Shown here piece after piece: positions 43,256 to 50,880 of a stretch of 64,000 nt of DNA. Position 1 is the stretch's first letter; each line of letters begins with the position of its first letter. This DNA comes from Palauibacter sp965207805. Its GTDB lineage: Bacteria > Gemmatimonadota > Gemmatimonadetes > Palauibacterales > Palauibacteraceae. The notes beneath the pieces were generated by a model. That model saw nothing but the letters and a program-made list of their open reading frames with translations. It made no database searches and had not been told where the DNA came from. The stretch spans positions 3,224,001-3,288,000 of the forward strand of contig OZ242312.1 of assembly GCA_965207805.1 (NCBI GenBank), written 5' to 3'. The position numbers and the translations under genes were made by a program.

Positions 43256-44317
43256 TCAGCTTGTCAGATATGAGCGGATGGCCCGCTCCAGCTTCCGCAC
43301 GACCTCCTCGGCGCGGATTCCCGACATGCGTCCGGGCCGAGTGGCCCGGGACGGCATTCGCCCGCCATCGGACCCGGCGGAGCCGCGAAACCGGTCCACC
43401 GTGAGCTCCGTGAACCGGCCGTAGGGACCGCTGCGCCTGGGGTCGGTGTACCCGTACAGTCCGATGGTCGGCGTCCCCAGCGCCACCGCCATGTGCAGAG
43501 GGCCCGTGTCCGGCGCCAGCACGAGATCGCTCGCCGAGAGCCGGCCCGCCAACTCCCTCAGCGTCCCCCCCAGCGCGACCCGCGGGGGAATCCGGCACAA
43601 CCTCTCGAGGCGACGGGCATCCCGCAGTTCCTCCCCGGAGTCTCCTCCCACGAGGACGGGCTGCAGGCCCAGATCGCCGGCCGCCACGTCGATTACCCGC
43701 GCCGTCCCCTCGAGGGTCCAGTTTCTCCGGGCGTTGGAACTCCGCGGCACGATCGCAAGCACCGGGCGCGAGAATCCCTCCCTCCACCGCGCCGATTCCC
43801 GCCGTTCCTCCTCCGTGAAATGAAAACGCCACTCCAGGCATCGCGGGACGCCGAGATGGTCGAGGAACTCGAACAGTTCGTCCTGAATATGGGCCATGGG
43901 AGCCGGCGGGATGCGGCGGTTCGTGGCCAGCCAGCTCAGGTCGCGGGCGCGCGCCCGATCGTGGCCGAGGCGCTCCGGAGCGCGCAGCAGACGCGTGACC
44001 ATCCCTCCCTTGAAGTTCGGCTGCAGACAGATGACGAGATCGAACGTCTCTCCCGCCACATCGCGCCGAAAGCGGGAATAGGCGCGGGCGCCGAGCCGTC
44101 GGTGGAAGAGCATGGTCCGGTCGACGTCCGGCCGGCCGGCCATCAGCGTCGCCGGGCCCGGTTGCAGCACCCAGGTGATATGGGCGCCGGGCCAGGCCCG
44201 CCGGAGGGACGTGACGATGGGCATCCCCTGGACGGTGCTCCCCACCGCGCTCATCAGTACGATGGCGACCCGGTGCGGCGGCGGGCCCGTGCCCGAAAGG
44301 GATCTATCGGGCTGCAT
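43256..44317 (-). CDS. Heptosyltransferase-type (GT9) glycosyltransferase
   Basis: A 353-residue GT-B enzyme of the lipopolysaccharide heptosyltransferase family. The N-terminus VAIVLMSAVGSTVQGMP corresponds to the family's acceptor-site strand, VICLQPNFKGG follows, and VLAPDTGPLHMAVALGTPTIGLYG is the strong C-terminal donor-site motif. It would add heptose or a related sugar to the inner core. ATG 44317 starts it, divergent from lptF by 106 nt. It leads the six-gene envelope operon. The exact sugar is unknown. Confidence 0.85.
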   Translation of the reverse strand: MQPDRSLSGTGPPPHRVAIVLMSAVGSTVQGMPIVTSLRRAWPGAHITWVLQPGPATLMAGRPDVDRTMLFHRRLGARAYSRFRRDVAGETFDLVICLQPNFKGGMVTRLLRAPERLGHDRARARDLSWLATNRRIPPAPMAHIQDELFEFLDHLGVPRCLEWRFHFTEEERRESARWREGFSRPVLAIVPRSSNARRNWTLEGTARVIDVAAGDLGLQPVLVGGDSGEELRDARRLERLCRIPPRVALGGTLRELAGRLSASDLVLAPDTGPLHMAVALGTPTIGLYGYTDPRRSGPYGRFTELTVDRFRGSAGSDGGRMPSRATRPGRMSGIRAEEVVRKLERAIRSYLTS

Positions 44318-44387
44318 CTCGGTACAGAACTTGGCGGACCGTGACGAAACCGCGGGGCGGAACCGGCCCCGGGAAGACCCGCCCGGG

Positions 44388-44416
44388 CTGACAACGGCCC
44401 GAAAACACAGTAATCT
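44388..44416 (+). promoter_or_regulatory. Probable lptF promoter, near-leaderless
   Basis: CTGACA (44388-44393), a 17-bp spacer and TAATCT (44411-44416). The predicted start, near 44423, falls at the lptF ATG 44424, and the short stretch before the ATG has only a weak GGGG ribosome site, so the mRNA may be leaderless. Confidence 0.42.
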
Positions 44417-44423
44417 CGGGGCG

Positions 44424-45983
44424 ATGCGAACTCTCACCCGCTATATCCTGCGCCGTCACGCCGGGCCGTTCATCTTCGCCGTCATCGGCACCACGGTGCT
44501 GCTCCTCCTTGATCAGGTGAGCAAGCGCTTCGAGCGGCTCATCGGCAAGGACCTCGAGTGGACGGTGATCGCCGAGGTCTTCGTCTATTCGATCCCCTTC
44601 ATCCTCGCGCAGACCCTGCCGATGGCCGTGCTCATCGCGGTCCTGTACGTCTTCAGCCGGATGGAGGGCGACTTCGAGATCACCGCCGTCAAGGCGAGCG
44701 GCATCCCCCTGTCGCGCGTGATGACCCCGCTCCTCGTCTGTGCCGTCATTCTGGCCGGCGGGATGACCTGGTTCAACAACACGGTCCTGCCCCAGTCGAA
44801 CCATCACCTGCAGGTGCTGCTCAGGGGGATCGGCCGCAAGACGCCGACCTTCAACCTTCGGGAACATACGATCAACGAAGTGCTCCCGTCCTATGTCTAC
44901 GTACACCCCGGCATGATCGACCGGGAGGAGAGCGTCGTCCACGATGTCGCGATCTACGATGAGCGAAATGGCCAGGAGAGCCGCTCGATCTACGCGACCC
45001 GCGGAAAGATGGGCTTCTCGGAGGAGGGAGAAGACCTCTACTTCGACCTCGAGGATGGCGTCGTCCAGGTGCGCCTGAACGAGCGCCCGCATGCCTTCCG
45101 GCGCATCGCCTTCGAGCGGATGCTGCTCAAGATCCCGGATGTGGCGAACGGGCTCGAGCGCGACACCGCAGCCATACGCGGCGATCGGGAGATGAACATC
45201 GCCGACATGCGCGCGGAGGCGGATCGCGGCGCGCAGATGGCGGACGCCGCGCGGTCGGAGAGCCTGGTGTACGCGCAGGCGATCACCGACATGCTGCTGG
45301 ATTTCGAGCAGCCTCTCGCGGATGCGCCGCTTCCCGGGACCGACGCCGGGCCGGCGGGCGGCTCCGATGCCTGGGCCGGCGAGATCCCCGACGGGGAGGA
45401 TAACGTCGCCGACTGGGAGGATTACATCGCCGACCGGAAGGATGACGTCCCCGAATTGGAAGGCGGCGTTTCCTACCGGCAAGTTGATGCCCCCGGCCGG
45501 GGAGAGGGCCTCCCCGCGACACCGGAAGCGCCCGCGCAACGCGAGATCGAGCCGGGACCCGCGCCGGAAGCCGCCGCGCCGGATTCCACGACACAGGTCG
45601 CCGAGAGCGCAGCCCGTCGCTTCTACACCGCATTCGATGCGGCGAACCAGTTCCAGTCCTACGCCCAGCGCGAGGTCACGGGCCTGCGCCGGATCAACCA
45701 GTACTGGGTCGAGATTCACAAGAAGGGGACGATCCCGGCCGCGTGCATCGTCTTCGTCCTCCTCGGGGCTCCGATCGCCGTTCGGTTCCCGCGCGGGGGC
45801 GTCGCGCTCGTCGTTGGCGTCAGCCTCGGCTTCTTCGGGGCGTACTACGTGTCGCTCATCGGCGGCGAGAGACTCTCCGACCGCCTCTGGATCTCGCCGC
45901 TCGTGGCCATGTGGGCCCCGAATATCCTGTTCGGCGCCCTCGGGCTCGTGGCTCTGGCGCGCTCGACCAAGGTGATGCGCTGA
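44424..45983 (+). CDS. lptF: LPS export permease LptF, enlarged
   Basis: A 519-residue YjgP/YjgQ-family permease that, with LptG and LptB, extracts LPS from the inner membrane. N-terminal helices (PFIFAVIGTTVLLLL, LPMAVLIAVLYVFSRMEGDFEITAVKASG) and a periplasmic jellyroll domain (YVYVHPGMIDREESVVHDVAIYDE) are typical, as are three C-terminal helices from KKGTIPAACIVFVLLGAPIAVRFPRGG. LptF is normally about 360-400 residues; the excess is an acidic, Pro-rich linker at about 300-405 carrying a 7-residue tandem repeat. ATG 44424. lptG follows after 4 nt. Confidence 0.9.
   Translation: MRTLTRYILRRHAGPFIFAVIGTTVLLLLDQVSKRFERLIGKDLEWTVIAEVFVYSIPFILAQTLPMAVLIAVLYVFSRMEGDFEITAVKASGIPLSRVMTPLLVCAVILAGGMTWFNNTVLPQSNHHLQVLLRGIGRKTPTFNLREHTINEVLPSYVYVHPGMIDREESVVHDVAIYDERNGQESRSIYATRGKMGFSEEGEDLYFDLEDGVVQVRLNERPHAFRRIAFERMLLKIPDVANGLERDTAAIRGDREMNIADMRAEADRGAQMADAARSESLVYAQAITDMLLDFEQPLADAPLPGTDAGPAGGSDAWAGEIPDGEDNVADWEDYIADRKDDVPELEGGVSYRQVDAPGRGEGLPATPEAPAQREIEPGPAPEAAAPDSTTQVAESAARRFYTAFDAANQFQSYAQREVTGLRRINQYWVEIHKKGTIPAACIVFVLLGAPIAVRFPRGGVALVVGVSLGFFGAYYVSLIGGERLSDRLWISPLVAMWAPNILFGALGLVALARSTKVMR
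45390..45473 (+). repeat. Four 21-bp imperfect tandem repeats inside lptF
   Basis: Four in-frame 7-codon units (45390-45410, 45411-45431, 45432-45452, 45453-45473) encode DGEDNVA, DWEDYIA, DRKDDVP and ELEGGVS. They decay from left to right. Such repeats can change copy number by slippage, giving length variation in the periplasmic linker. Confidence 0.75.
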
Positions 45984-45987
45984 CCCC

Positions 45988-47064
45988 GTGAAGCTGCTCG
46001 ACCGGTACGTCCTGCTCCAGTTCGTGCGGATCTTCGCAGCCTGCGCGCTCGGCGTGCCGTTCCTCTTCATGGTCATCGACGTCGCCGACAACATCGACAG
46101 ATTCCTCGACCAGGGAGCCACCTGGTCCCAGATCGTCCTCCACTACATGTACGAGTTCCCGTACCAGTCGCTGCTCGGGTTTCCGATTGCCGCTCTGCTC
46201 GGGTCCGTGTTCACGGTCGCCTCCATGTCCCGGCACTTCGAGGTCGCGGCCGCCAAGGCGGGCGGCGTTTCCTTCTATCGGCTCGTGTTCCCGATCCTCT
46301 GCGGCGCCACGCTGCTCAGTGTGGTCGCGCTCGGTCTCACGGAACTCGTCGCCGTGACGACCCGGAAATCGGCCGAAGTCCTCGAGCAGGAGGAGGCCCG
46401 CAGCCAGACGATCAGAAACTCGTTCGTCTACCGGGGCGACGACGGCCTCGTGTACAAGGCGCGGCTGCTCGACACGCGCGAGGGCCGGATGGACGATGTA
46501 CAGATCGAGCGGAGGGGGGCGGAGCCCGACTTCCCCACCGTGCACATCACGGCCAACACCGCGCAGTACGACTCGGCGTCCGCGCGCTGGGTGCTCCAGC
46601 AGGGGTGGATGCGGGAGTTCCGCGGCCCGGAAGAGGAAAGCGCCTACGAGTTTGGCGAGTTGTTCGTGCGGCAACTGGACGAGACGCCCGAGGAGCTTCA
46701 GGCCAGACCGAAGGAACCGGACGAGATGCGCTACGCGGAACTGGGGCGCCTCATCGAGTCCGTCGAACGATCGGGCGGCACGACGAACGGGCTGAGAACC
46801 TCTCGCGCGCTGCGCATCGCCTTCCCCTTCGCCTGCCTCGTCATCGCCGTGTTCGGGATGCCGCTTGCGCACAGCAACAAGCGGGGCGGCGCGCCGACCT
46901 CGATCGGGATCGCGCTCGGCACGACGATCCTCTTCCTGACCCTGATCCGCATCGCCGAAGCGATGGGCGCCGGAGGGGCGCTGTCACCGACGGTGGCGGC
47001 CTGGCTGCCCAACATCATCTTCTTCGGTGCCGGCCTCCTGCTCTTCGCAAAACTGCGCACCTAG
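45988..47064 (+). CDS. lptG: LPS export permease LptG
   Basis: A 358-residue partner of LptF. It starts MKLLDRYVLLQFVRIF and has VPFLFMVIDVADNIDRFL, a jellyroll middle, and C-terminal helices with RIAFPFACLVIAVFGMPLAHSNKRGG, the conserved loop-helix of this family. Normal length and no linker insertion. GTG 45988 is 4 nt after the lptF stop. It ends at TAG 47062-47064, inside a small palindrome shared with the end sequence of the repeat at 16999. Its lptB ATPase is not in the window. Confidence 0.9.
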   Translation: MKLLDRYVLLQFVRIFAACALGVPFLFMVIDVADNIDRFLDQGATWSQIVLHYMYEFPYQSLLGFPIAALLGSVFTVASMSRHFEVAAAKAGGVSFYRLVFPILCGATLLSVVALGLTELVAVTTRKSAEVLEQEEARSQTIRNSFVYRGDDGLVYKARLLDTREGRMDDVQIERRGAEPDFPTVHITANTAQYDSASARWVLQQGWMREFRGPEEESAYEFGELFVRQLDETPEELQARPKEPDEMRYAELGRLIESVERSGGTTNGLRTSRALRIAFPFACLVIAVFGMPLAHSNKRGGAPTSIGIALGTTILFLTLIRIAEAMGAGGALSPTVAAWLPNIIFFGAGLLLFAKLRT

Positions 47065-47078
47065 CAGTACGGACTGCT
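47061..47078. repeat. Small palindrome resembling the two ends of the 17-kb element joined
   Basis: CTAGCAGT (47061-47068) is directly followed by ACGGACTGCT (47069-47078). These match the left-end and right-end sequences of the element at 16999-17174. It forms a 6-bp stem with a 4-nt loop between the convergent lptG and gmd genes and could act as a terminator without a U-tract. Confidence 0.4.
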
Positions 47079-47090
47079 GACAACCCGGGG

Positions 47091-48056
47091 CTAGCCGGCC
47101 CTGGCGTCGATCCGTTCGATGTCCGTTCGCACCATGAGGCGGATCATCTCCTCGAACGACATTCGCGGCTCCCAGCCCAGTTGCCGCTTCGCCTTCGACG
47201 GGTCGGCGCAGAGCCGCTCGACCTCCGCCGGCCGCAGGAGCGCGGGATCCTGCTCGACGTGCTCGCGCCAATCGCGTCCGATCTCATCGAAGGCGATCTC
47301 GATCAGCCGTTGGACGGAGTGCGTCGCGCCGGTTCCGATCACGTAGTCTTCCGGCGTCTCCGCGCGCAGCATGAGCCACATCGCTTCGACGTAGTCGCCC
47401 GCAAATCCCCAGTCGCGCTCCGCCTTGAGGTTCCCGATCGACAGGCGGTCCGCGAGCCCGCGGTGGATGCGGGCCGCCTCCCAACTCACCTTGCGCGTGA
47501 CGAACTCCCGGCCCCGCCGGGGACTCTCGTGGTTGAAGAGGATCCCGCTCGTCGCGAACAGGTCGTAGCTCTCCCGGTAGTTCACCGTGATGAAGTGGCC
47601 GTACACTTTCGCGACGCCGTACGGGCTGCGCGGATAGAAGGGCGTGTCCTCGTTCTGCGGCGTCTCCCGCACCTTCCCGAACATCTCCGAGGAGGAGGCC
47701 TGGTAGAAGCGGATCGTGTGGTCGACCGCGCGGATCGCCTCGAGCATGCGCGTGACGCCCAGCGCCGTGAACTCACCCGTGAGCAGCGGCTGATCCCACG
47801 AGGTGGGGACGAAGGACTGCGCGGCAAGGTTGTACACCTCCCCGGGCTCCACGCGTTCGAGGACGCGAATGAGCGACAACTGATCGAGCAGGTCCGCCTG
47901 GTGGAGCGTGACCCGGTCCCTGAGATGCGAGATGCGGTCGTACTTCTCCACCGAGGAACGGCGCACGACGCCGTGCACCTCGTACCCCTTGTCGAGCAGG
48001 AACTCGGCCAGGTAGGAGCCATCCTGTCCCGTGATGCCGGTGATGAGCGCGATCAT
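47091..48056 (-). CDS. gmd: GDP-mannose 4,6-dehydratase
   Basis: A 321-residue short-chain dehydrogenase making GDP-4-keto-6-deoxymannose, precursor of GDP-fucose, rhamnose or perosamine. The NADP-binding start ALITGITGQDGSYLAEFLL, YNLAAQSFVPTSW, the catalytic SSSEMFG and YGVAK (Tyr-x3-Lys), and NHESPRRGREFVTRKV are hallmark Gmd segments. Length is normal. ATG 48056. It is convergent with lptG and shares the envelope theme: the product would feed O-antigen or capsule synthesis. The next enzyme of the pathway (for example a fucose synthase) is not in this window. Confidence 0.95.
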   Translation of the reverse strand: MIALITGITGQDGSYLAEFLLDKGYEVHGVVRRSSVEKYDRISHLRDRVTLHQADLLDQLSLIRVLERVEPGEVYNLAAQSFVPTSWDQPLLTGEFTALGVTRMLEAIRAVDHTIRFYQASSSEMFGKVRETPQNEDTPFYPRSPYGVAKVYGHFITVNYRESYDLFATSGILFNHESPRRGREFVTRKVSWEAARIHRGLADRLSIGNLKAERDWGFAGDYVEAMWLMLRAETPEDYVIGTGATHSVQRLIEIAFDEIGRDWREHVEQDPALLRPAEVERLCADPSKAKRQLGWEPRMSFEEMIRLMVRTDIERIDARAG

Positions 48057-48131
48057 GGCGGCCGAATATGCGCGGCCGGCGCGCCGCGGCCAAACGGGTG
48101 CGGCGCACGCGAGGCCGGCGTCGCCCGTCGC

Positions 48132-48160
48132 TTGACCGAAGACAACCCGAAGCGGACATT
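48132..48160 (+). promoter_or_regulatory. Possible promoter of the UvrC-like gene
   Basis: TTGACC (48132-48137), a 17-bp spacer and GACATT (48155-48160). The -35 is good, the -10 poor (3/6). It shares the -35 sequence and spacing of the rho and btuB promoters. Confidence 0.3.
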
Positions 48161-48166
48161 GCCCGT

Positions 48167-48189
48167 CCCGCGGCCGGCCGGGCCGCGGG
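48167..48189 (+). other. Strong GC hairpin in the leader of the UvrC-like gene
   Basis: A perfect 9-bp all-GC stem (48167-48175 with 48181-48189) with a 5-nt loop, placed just after the possible promoter. No U-tract follows, so it may stabilise the mRNA, attenuate transcription or be a protein-binding dyad. Confidence 0.4.
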
Positions 48190-48252
48190 AAACCGACGGT
48201 TGAAGACAGAGGAGGTCTCGCGATCCCGCGCGCGACGCCGGTTCCGGAATGG

Positions 48253-49305
48253 GTGCCCGATCTGCCCACGACCCCGGGCGTCTATGTCTTCGTGGACGCA
48301 CACGGGCATCCCCTCTACGTGGGGAAGAGCGTGAACCTGCGGCGGCGCGTGCGGGGCTACTTCTACTCGGGCGGGCCATCGAACGAGCGTCTGGCCGAGA
48401 TGCTGCGGATTGCCCGGGGCGTCGAGGCACATCCGACCGGGAGCGACCTGGAGGCGCGACTCGTGGAGGCGGAGCGAATCCTCGGCCAGCGTCCGCCCTA
48501 CAACAAGGCGCTCAAGCGGCGCGACGTCGGCTGGTATCTGGAACTGCGCCGAAACGAACCCTTTCCCAGGCTGCGCGTCGTGCGCCGGCCGCGCCGGGCC
48601 GAGGCCCGCTACGTCGGCCCCTTCTGGAGCCGGCAGTTGCCCGAGCGCATCCGTCGCCTCGTGGAGAAGATCTTTCGGCTGCGGAGTTGCGCCGAATCGG
48701 TGCGCCCGGACCCCGCGCGGAGCCCGTGCATGCAATTCGACATGGACCTCTGCACCGCGCCCTGCGCGCGCCGCGTGGGACTCAACGCCTACCGGCGGCA
48801 GGCGGAAGCCGCCGGGCGCCTACTCGCCGACCCGGGCTACGCATGGGAACTCATGGACCGGTTCACGGAGGCACGGGACGCCGCCTCCGAAGGACTGGAG
48901 TTCGAGCGGGCCGCGGCGGTCCAACTTCGTCTCGACTGGATCGAGGAACTCGAGGAACTTCGGTTCCTGCTGGAGCCGGAAGCGGAACCGCACTCCTGGC
49001 TCATCGTGCTCCCCGGGCTCGATGAGGCGCACCGGATGCTCCAGCCGGTGGCGCGTGGTCAGGTGCTCGCGCGGCGCCGAGTCACGTGGGTGGAGGGTGC
49101 CTGGGAGGAGGCCGTGGAAGACGCCTGCTATGCGGTGCGAGTGGCGGAATTGCGGGCGCCCACCGTGCTTTCGCCGCGAGAGTCCGTGCCCAGCGCGATG
49201 GTGGGCCGGTGGCTCGAGGAGGGTGGTGACGACGGACACGCGATCGACCTGACCCGTCTCGACGCGGCCGGGGCCATCGATGAACTTCGGCGTCTCGCGT
49301 CCTGA
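48253..49305 (+). CDS. Orphan UvrC N-terminal-half protein (GIY-YIG nuclease)
   Basis: A 350-residue protein equal to the first half of excinuclease UvrC. The GIY-YIG domain has GVY (9-11), YVG (22-24), Arg31, Glu72 and Asn84, so its 3'-incision site is intact. Four cysteines follow in the spacing of the UvrC iron-sulfur cluster (RSCAESV, SPCMQ, DLCTAPC). A UVR-like helix (EGLEFERAAAV) would bind UvrB. The C-terminal RNase H-like nuclease and helix-hairpin-helix domains are missing, and no frameshift remnant is seen. It resembles Cho-type nucleases but is longer. GTG 48253 is chosen; a strong GGAGG six bases before an ATC at 48223 suggests translation may start further upstream. Confidence 0.78.
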   Translation: MPDLPTTPGVYVFVDAHGHPLYVGKSVNLRRRVRGYFYSGGPSNERLAEMLRIARGVEAHPTGSDLEARLVEAERILGQRPPYNKALKRRDVGWYLELRRNEPFPRLRVVRRPRRAEARYVGPFWSRQLPERIRRLVEKIFRLRSCAESVRPDPARSPCMQFDMDLCTAPCARRVGLNAYRRQAEAAGRLLADPGYAWELMDRFTEARDAASEGLEFERAAAVQLRLDWIEELEELRFLLEPEAEPHSWLIVLPGLDEAHRMLQPVARGQVLARRRVTWVEGAWEEAVEDACYAVRVAELRAPTVLSPRESVPSAMVGRWLEEGGDDGHAIDLTRLDAAGAIDELRRLAS

Positions 49306-49350
49306 GGCCCGTCGCGGAACCCCGCCAACCTCAACCGGGTTTTGATTTCC

Positions 49351-50562
49351 ATGTTAAGGAACTCAGACATCGTCGCGGCCCGCGAACGGATCCGGTCCGG
49401 TGTGGCGCGGACCACCTGCCCGAAGTCCTTCGCCCTCGAGGCGCGCGCCGCCGGCCGCTTCCATCTCAAGACAGAGTTCCGGCAGCGCACCGGATCGTTC
49501 AAGGACCGGGGATCGCTCCACAAACTCCTGCGCCTCGGCCCGGCCGCCCGCGAGGGGGGTGTCGTTGCGGCCAGCGCCGGGAATCACGCCCAGGCCCTCG
49601 CGTATCACGCCTCCCGGCTCGAGATCGCGTGCACCATCGTGATGCCCGTCCACGCCCCCCTCATCAAGGTCGCCCACACGCGCGGCTACGGCGCCCGCGT
49701 GATTCAGACCGGGGAGACGCTCTCCGACGGGATGGCGCTCGTCGAACGTCTGGCCCGGCGGGAGGGACTCACGCCCGTTCACGCCTTCGACGATCTCGAT
49801 GTGATGGCGGGCCAGGGGACGATCGGACTGGAGATTCTCGAACAGGTGCCGGACCTCACGACGGTGATCGTCCCGGTCGGAGGGGGCGGGATGATCTCCG
49901 GCATCGCAACCGTGGTGAAGGCGCAGCGGCCCAACGTGCGCGTGATCGGCGTCGAGGCCGCGGCCTCGCCCGGGGCCCGGGAATCGCTGGCCGCCGGGAA
50001 GCCCGTTCACCTGGAGAACTCCGACACGCTCGCGGACGGCATCGCCGTGAAGCGGATCGGCGACCTCGCCTTCCCTCACCTGGCGACGTTGGTGGACGAT
50101 GTCGTCCTCATCGACGAGGAACAGATCACCCGCGCGATCTTCTTCCTCCTCGAATCCGAGAGGTTCGTCGTGGAAGGCGGTGGAGCGGTGTCCGTAGCCG
50201 CCGTCCTCGAGGGGAAGATCGAGTTCGGACCGGCCGATGTCACCGTCTGCATCCTGTCGGGCGGCAACATCGACATGAACCTCGTGTCGCGGGTCATCGA
50301 CCGCGCGCTCTGGGCCGACGGCCGGCTCGCGCGCCTCGCGGTCGTGGTTCGCGACCGCCCGGGCTACCTCAACGAAGTGACGGCCCTCGTCGCAATCGAG
50401 GGCGCGAACGTCCTCCACATCGAACACACGCGCGCCTTCGGGGACATCTCCGTCGGAAAGGTGGGGATCGAACTCACGATCGAGACGCGCGGCCACGACC
50501 ACGTCGCGACGATCGTCGCCAAGCTCCGCGAGCTCGGCCACCGGGTGGAAGAGCTTTCCTGA
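49351..50562 (+). CDS. ilvA: Threonine ammonia-lyase (threonine dehydratase)
   Basis: A 403-residue PLP enzyme converting threonine to 2-oxobutanoate. The PLP-lysine is in RTGSFKDRGS, the phosphate-binding loop in VGGGGMISG, and ASAGNHAQALA is the asparagine loop. After about 325 a single ACT domain (VVVRDRPGYLNEVTAL) could give isoleucine or valine feedback. This arrangement fits the short threonine dehydratases that can be biosynthetic or catabolic. ATG 49351 is preferred to an in-frame TTG at 49342. No other isoleucine genes are nearby. The next gene is under B12 control and likely separate. Confidence 0.9.
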   Translation: MLRNSDIVAARERIRSGVARTTCPKSFALEARAAGRFHLKTEFRQRTGSFKDRGSLHKLLRLGPAAREGGVVAASAGNHAQALAYHASRLEIACTIVMPVHAPLIKVAHTRGYGARVIQTGETLSDGMALVERLARREGLTPVHAFDDLDVMAGQGTIGLEILEQVPDLTTVIVPVGGGGMISGIATVVKAQRPNVRVIGVEAAASPGARESLAAGKPVHLENSDTLADGIAVKRIGDLAFPHLATLVDDVVLIDEEQITRAIFFLLESERFVVEGGGAVSVAAVLEGKIEFGPADVTVCILSGGNIDMNLVSRVIDRALWADGRLARLAVVVRDRPGYLNEVTALVAIEGANVLHIEHTRAFGDISVGKVGIELTIETRGHDHVATIVAKLRELGHRVEELS

Positions 50563-50571
50563 GGCCGGGAG

Positions 50572-50600
50572 TTGACCCGCGGGGGCGTTCGGCGCATCCT
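50572..50600 (+). promoter_or_regulatory. Probable promoter of the B12 riboswitch-btuB transcript
   Basis: TTGACC (50572-50577), a 17-bp spacer and CATCCT (50595-50600). A start near 50607 would place the riboswitch right at the 5' end, as expected. Confidence 0.45.
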
Positions 50601-50608
50601 CGGGGCAC

Positions 50609-50775
50609 GACAGAATCGGCCGGGGGGGCTCACGGAAGCCGGTGTGAATCCGGCGCGGCCCCGCCACTGTGAGAGGTCCGGGATTGTCCCGGAACGCCGA
50701 CTCGGACGTGCCACTGGGACCACGCGGTCCCGGGAAGGCGAGCCCCGGCGGCCTCGAGCCAGGAGACGTGCCCAT
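50609..50775 (+). promoter_or_regulatory. Cobalamin riboswitch
   Basis: Conserved landmarks are in the right order: GGAAGCCGGTGTGAATCC (about 50634-50651), CCGCCACTGTGA (50661-50672), GTGCCACTGGGA (50708-50719), CGGGAAGGCGAG (50731-50742) and the B12 box AGCCAGGAGACGTGCCC (50757-50773). It lies 105 nt upstream of a BtuB-like receptor. Binding of cobalamin should lower expression of the receptor. Confidence 0.92.
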
Positions 50776-50790
50776 CCGGCGCCCAGAACA

Positions 50791-50808
50791 CACCTCCGCG
50801 GGGAGGTG
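50791..50808 (+). other. Hairpin 1 after the riboswitch
   Basis: CACCTCC and GGAGGTG pair perfectly around a 4-nt loop. The 3' arm carries a GGAGG that looks like a ribosome site but is 73 nt from the btuB start and has no frame behind it, so it is probably a structural or decoy part of the switch platform. Confidence 0.5.
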
Positions 50809-50843
50809 AGGGGTCGTCTTCCGGGCACGGCACACCTCGGAAA

Positions 50844-50874
50844 TCTCCCTCTCCTCTCCGTGAGAGAAGGGAGA
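50844..50874 (+). promoter_or_regulatory. btuB ribosome-site sequestering hairpin
   Basis: TCTCCCT (50844-50850) pairs with AGGGAGA (50868-50874), extended inside by TCTC/GAGA pairing. The 3' arm is the ribosome site, six bases before ATG 50881. This suggests translational control by the upstream cobalamin riboswitch. Confidence 0.55.
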
Positions 50875-50880
50875 ACCGAG

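Noticed and set aside
45390..45473. CRISPR-like array
   Set aside because: The units are contiguous, in frame and without spacers; they are coding repeats.
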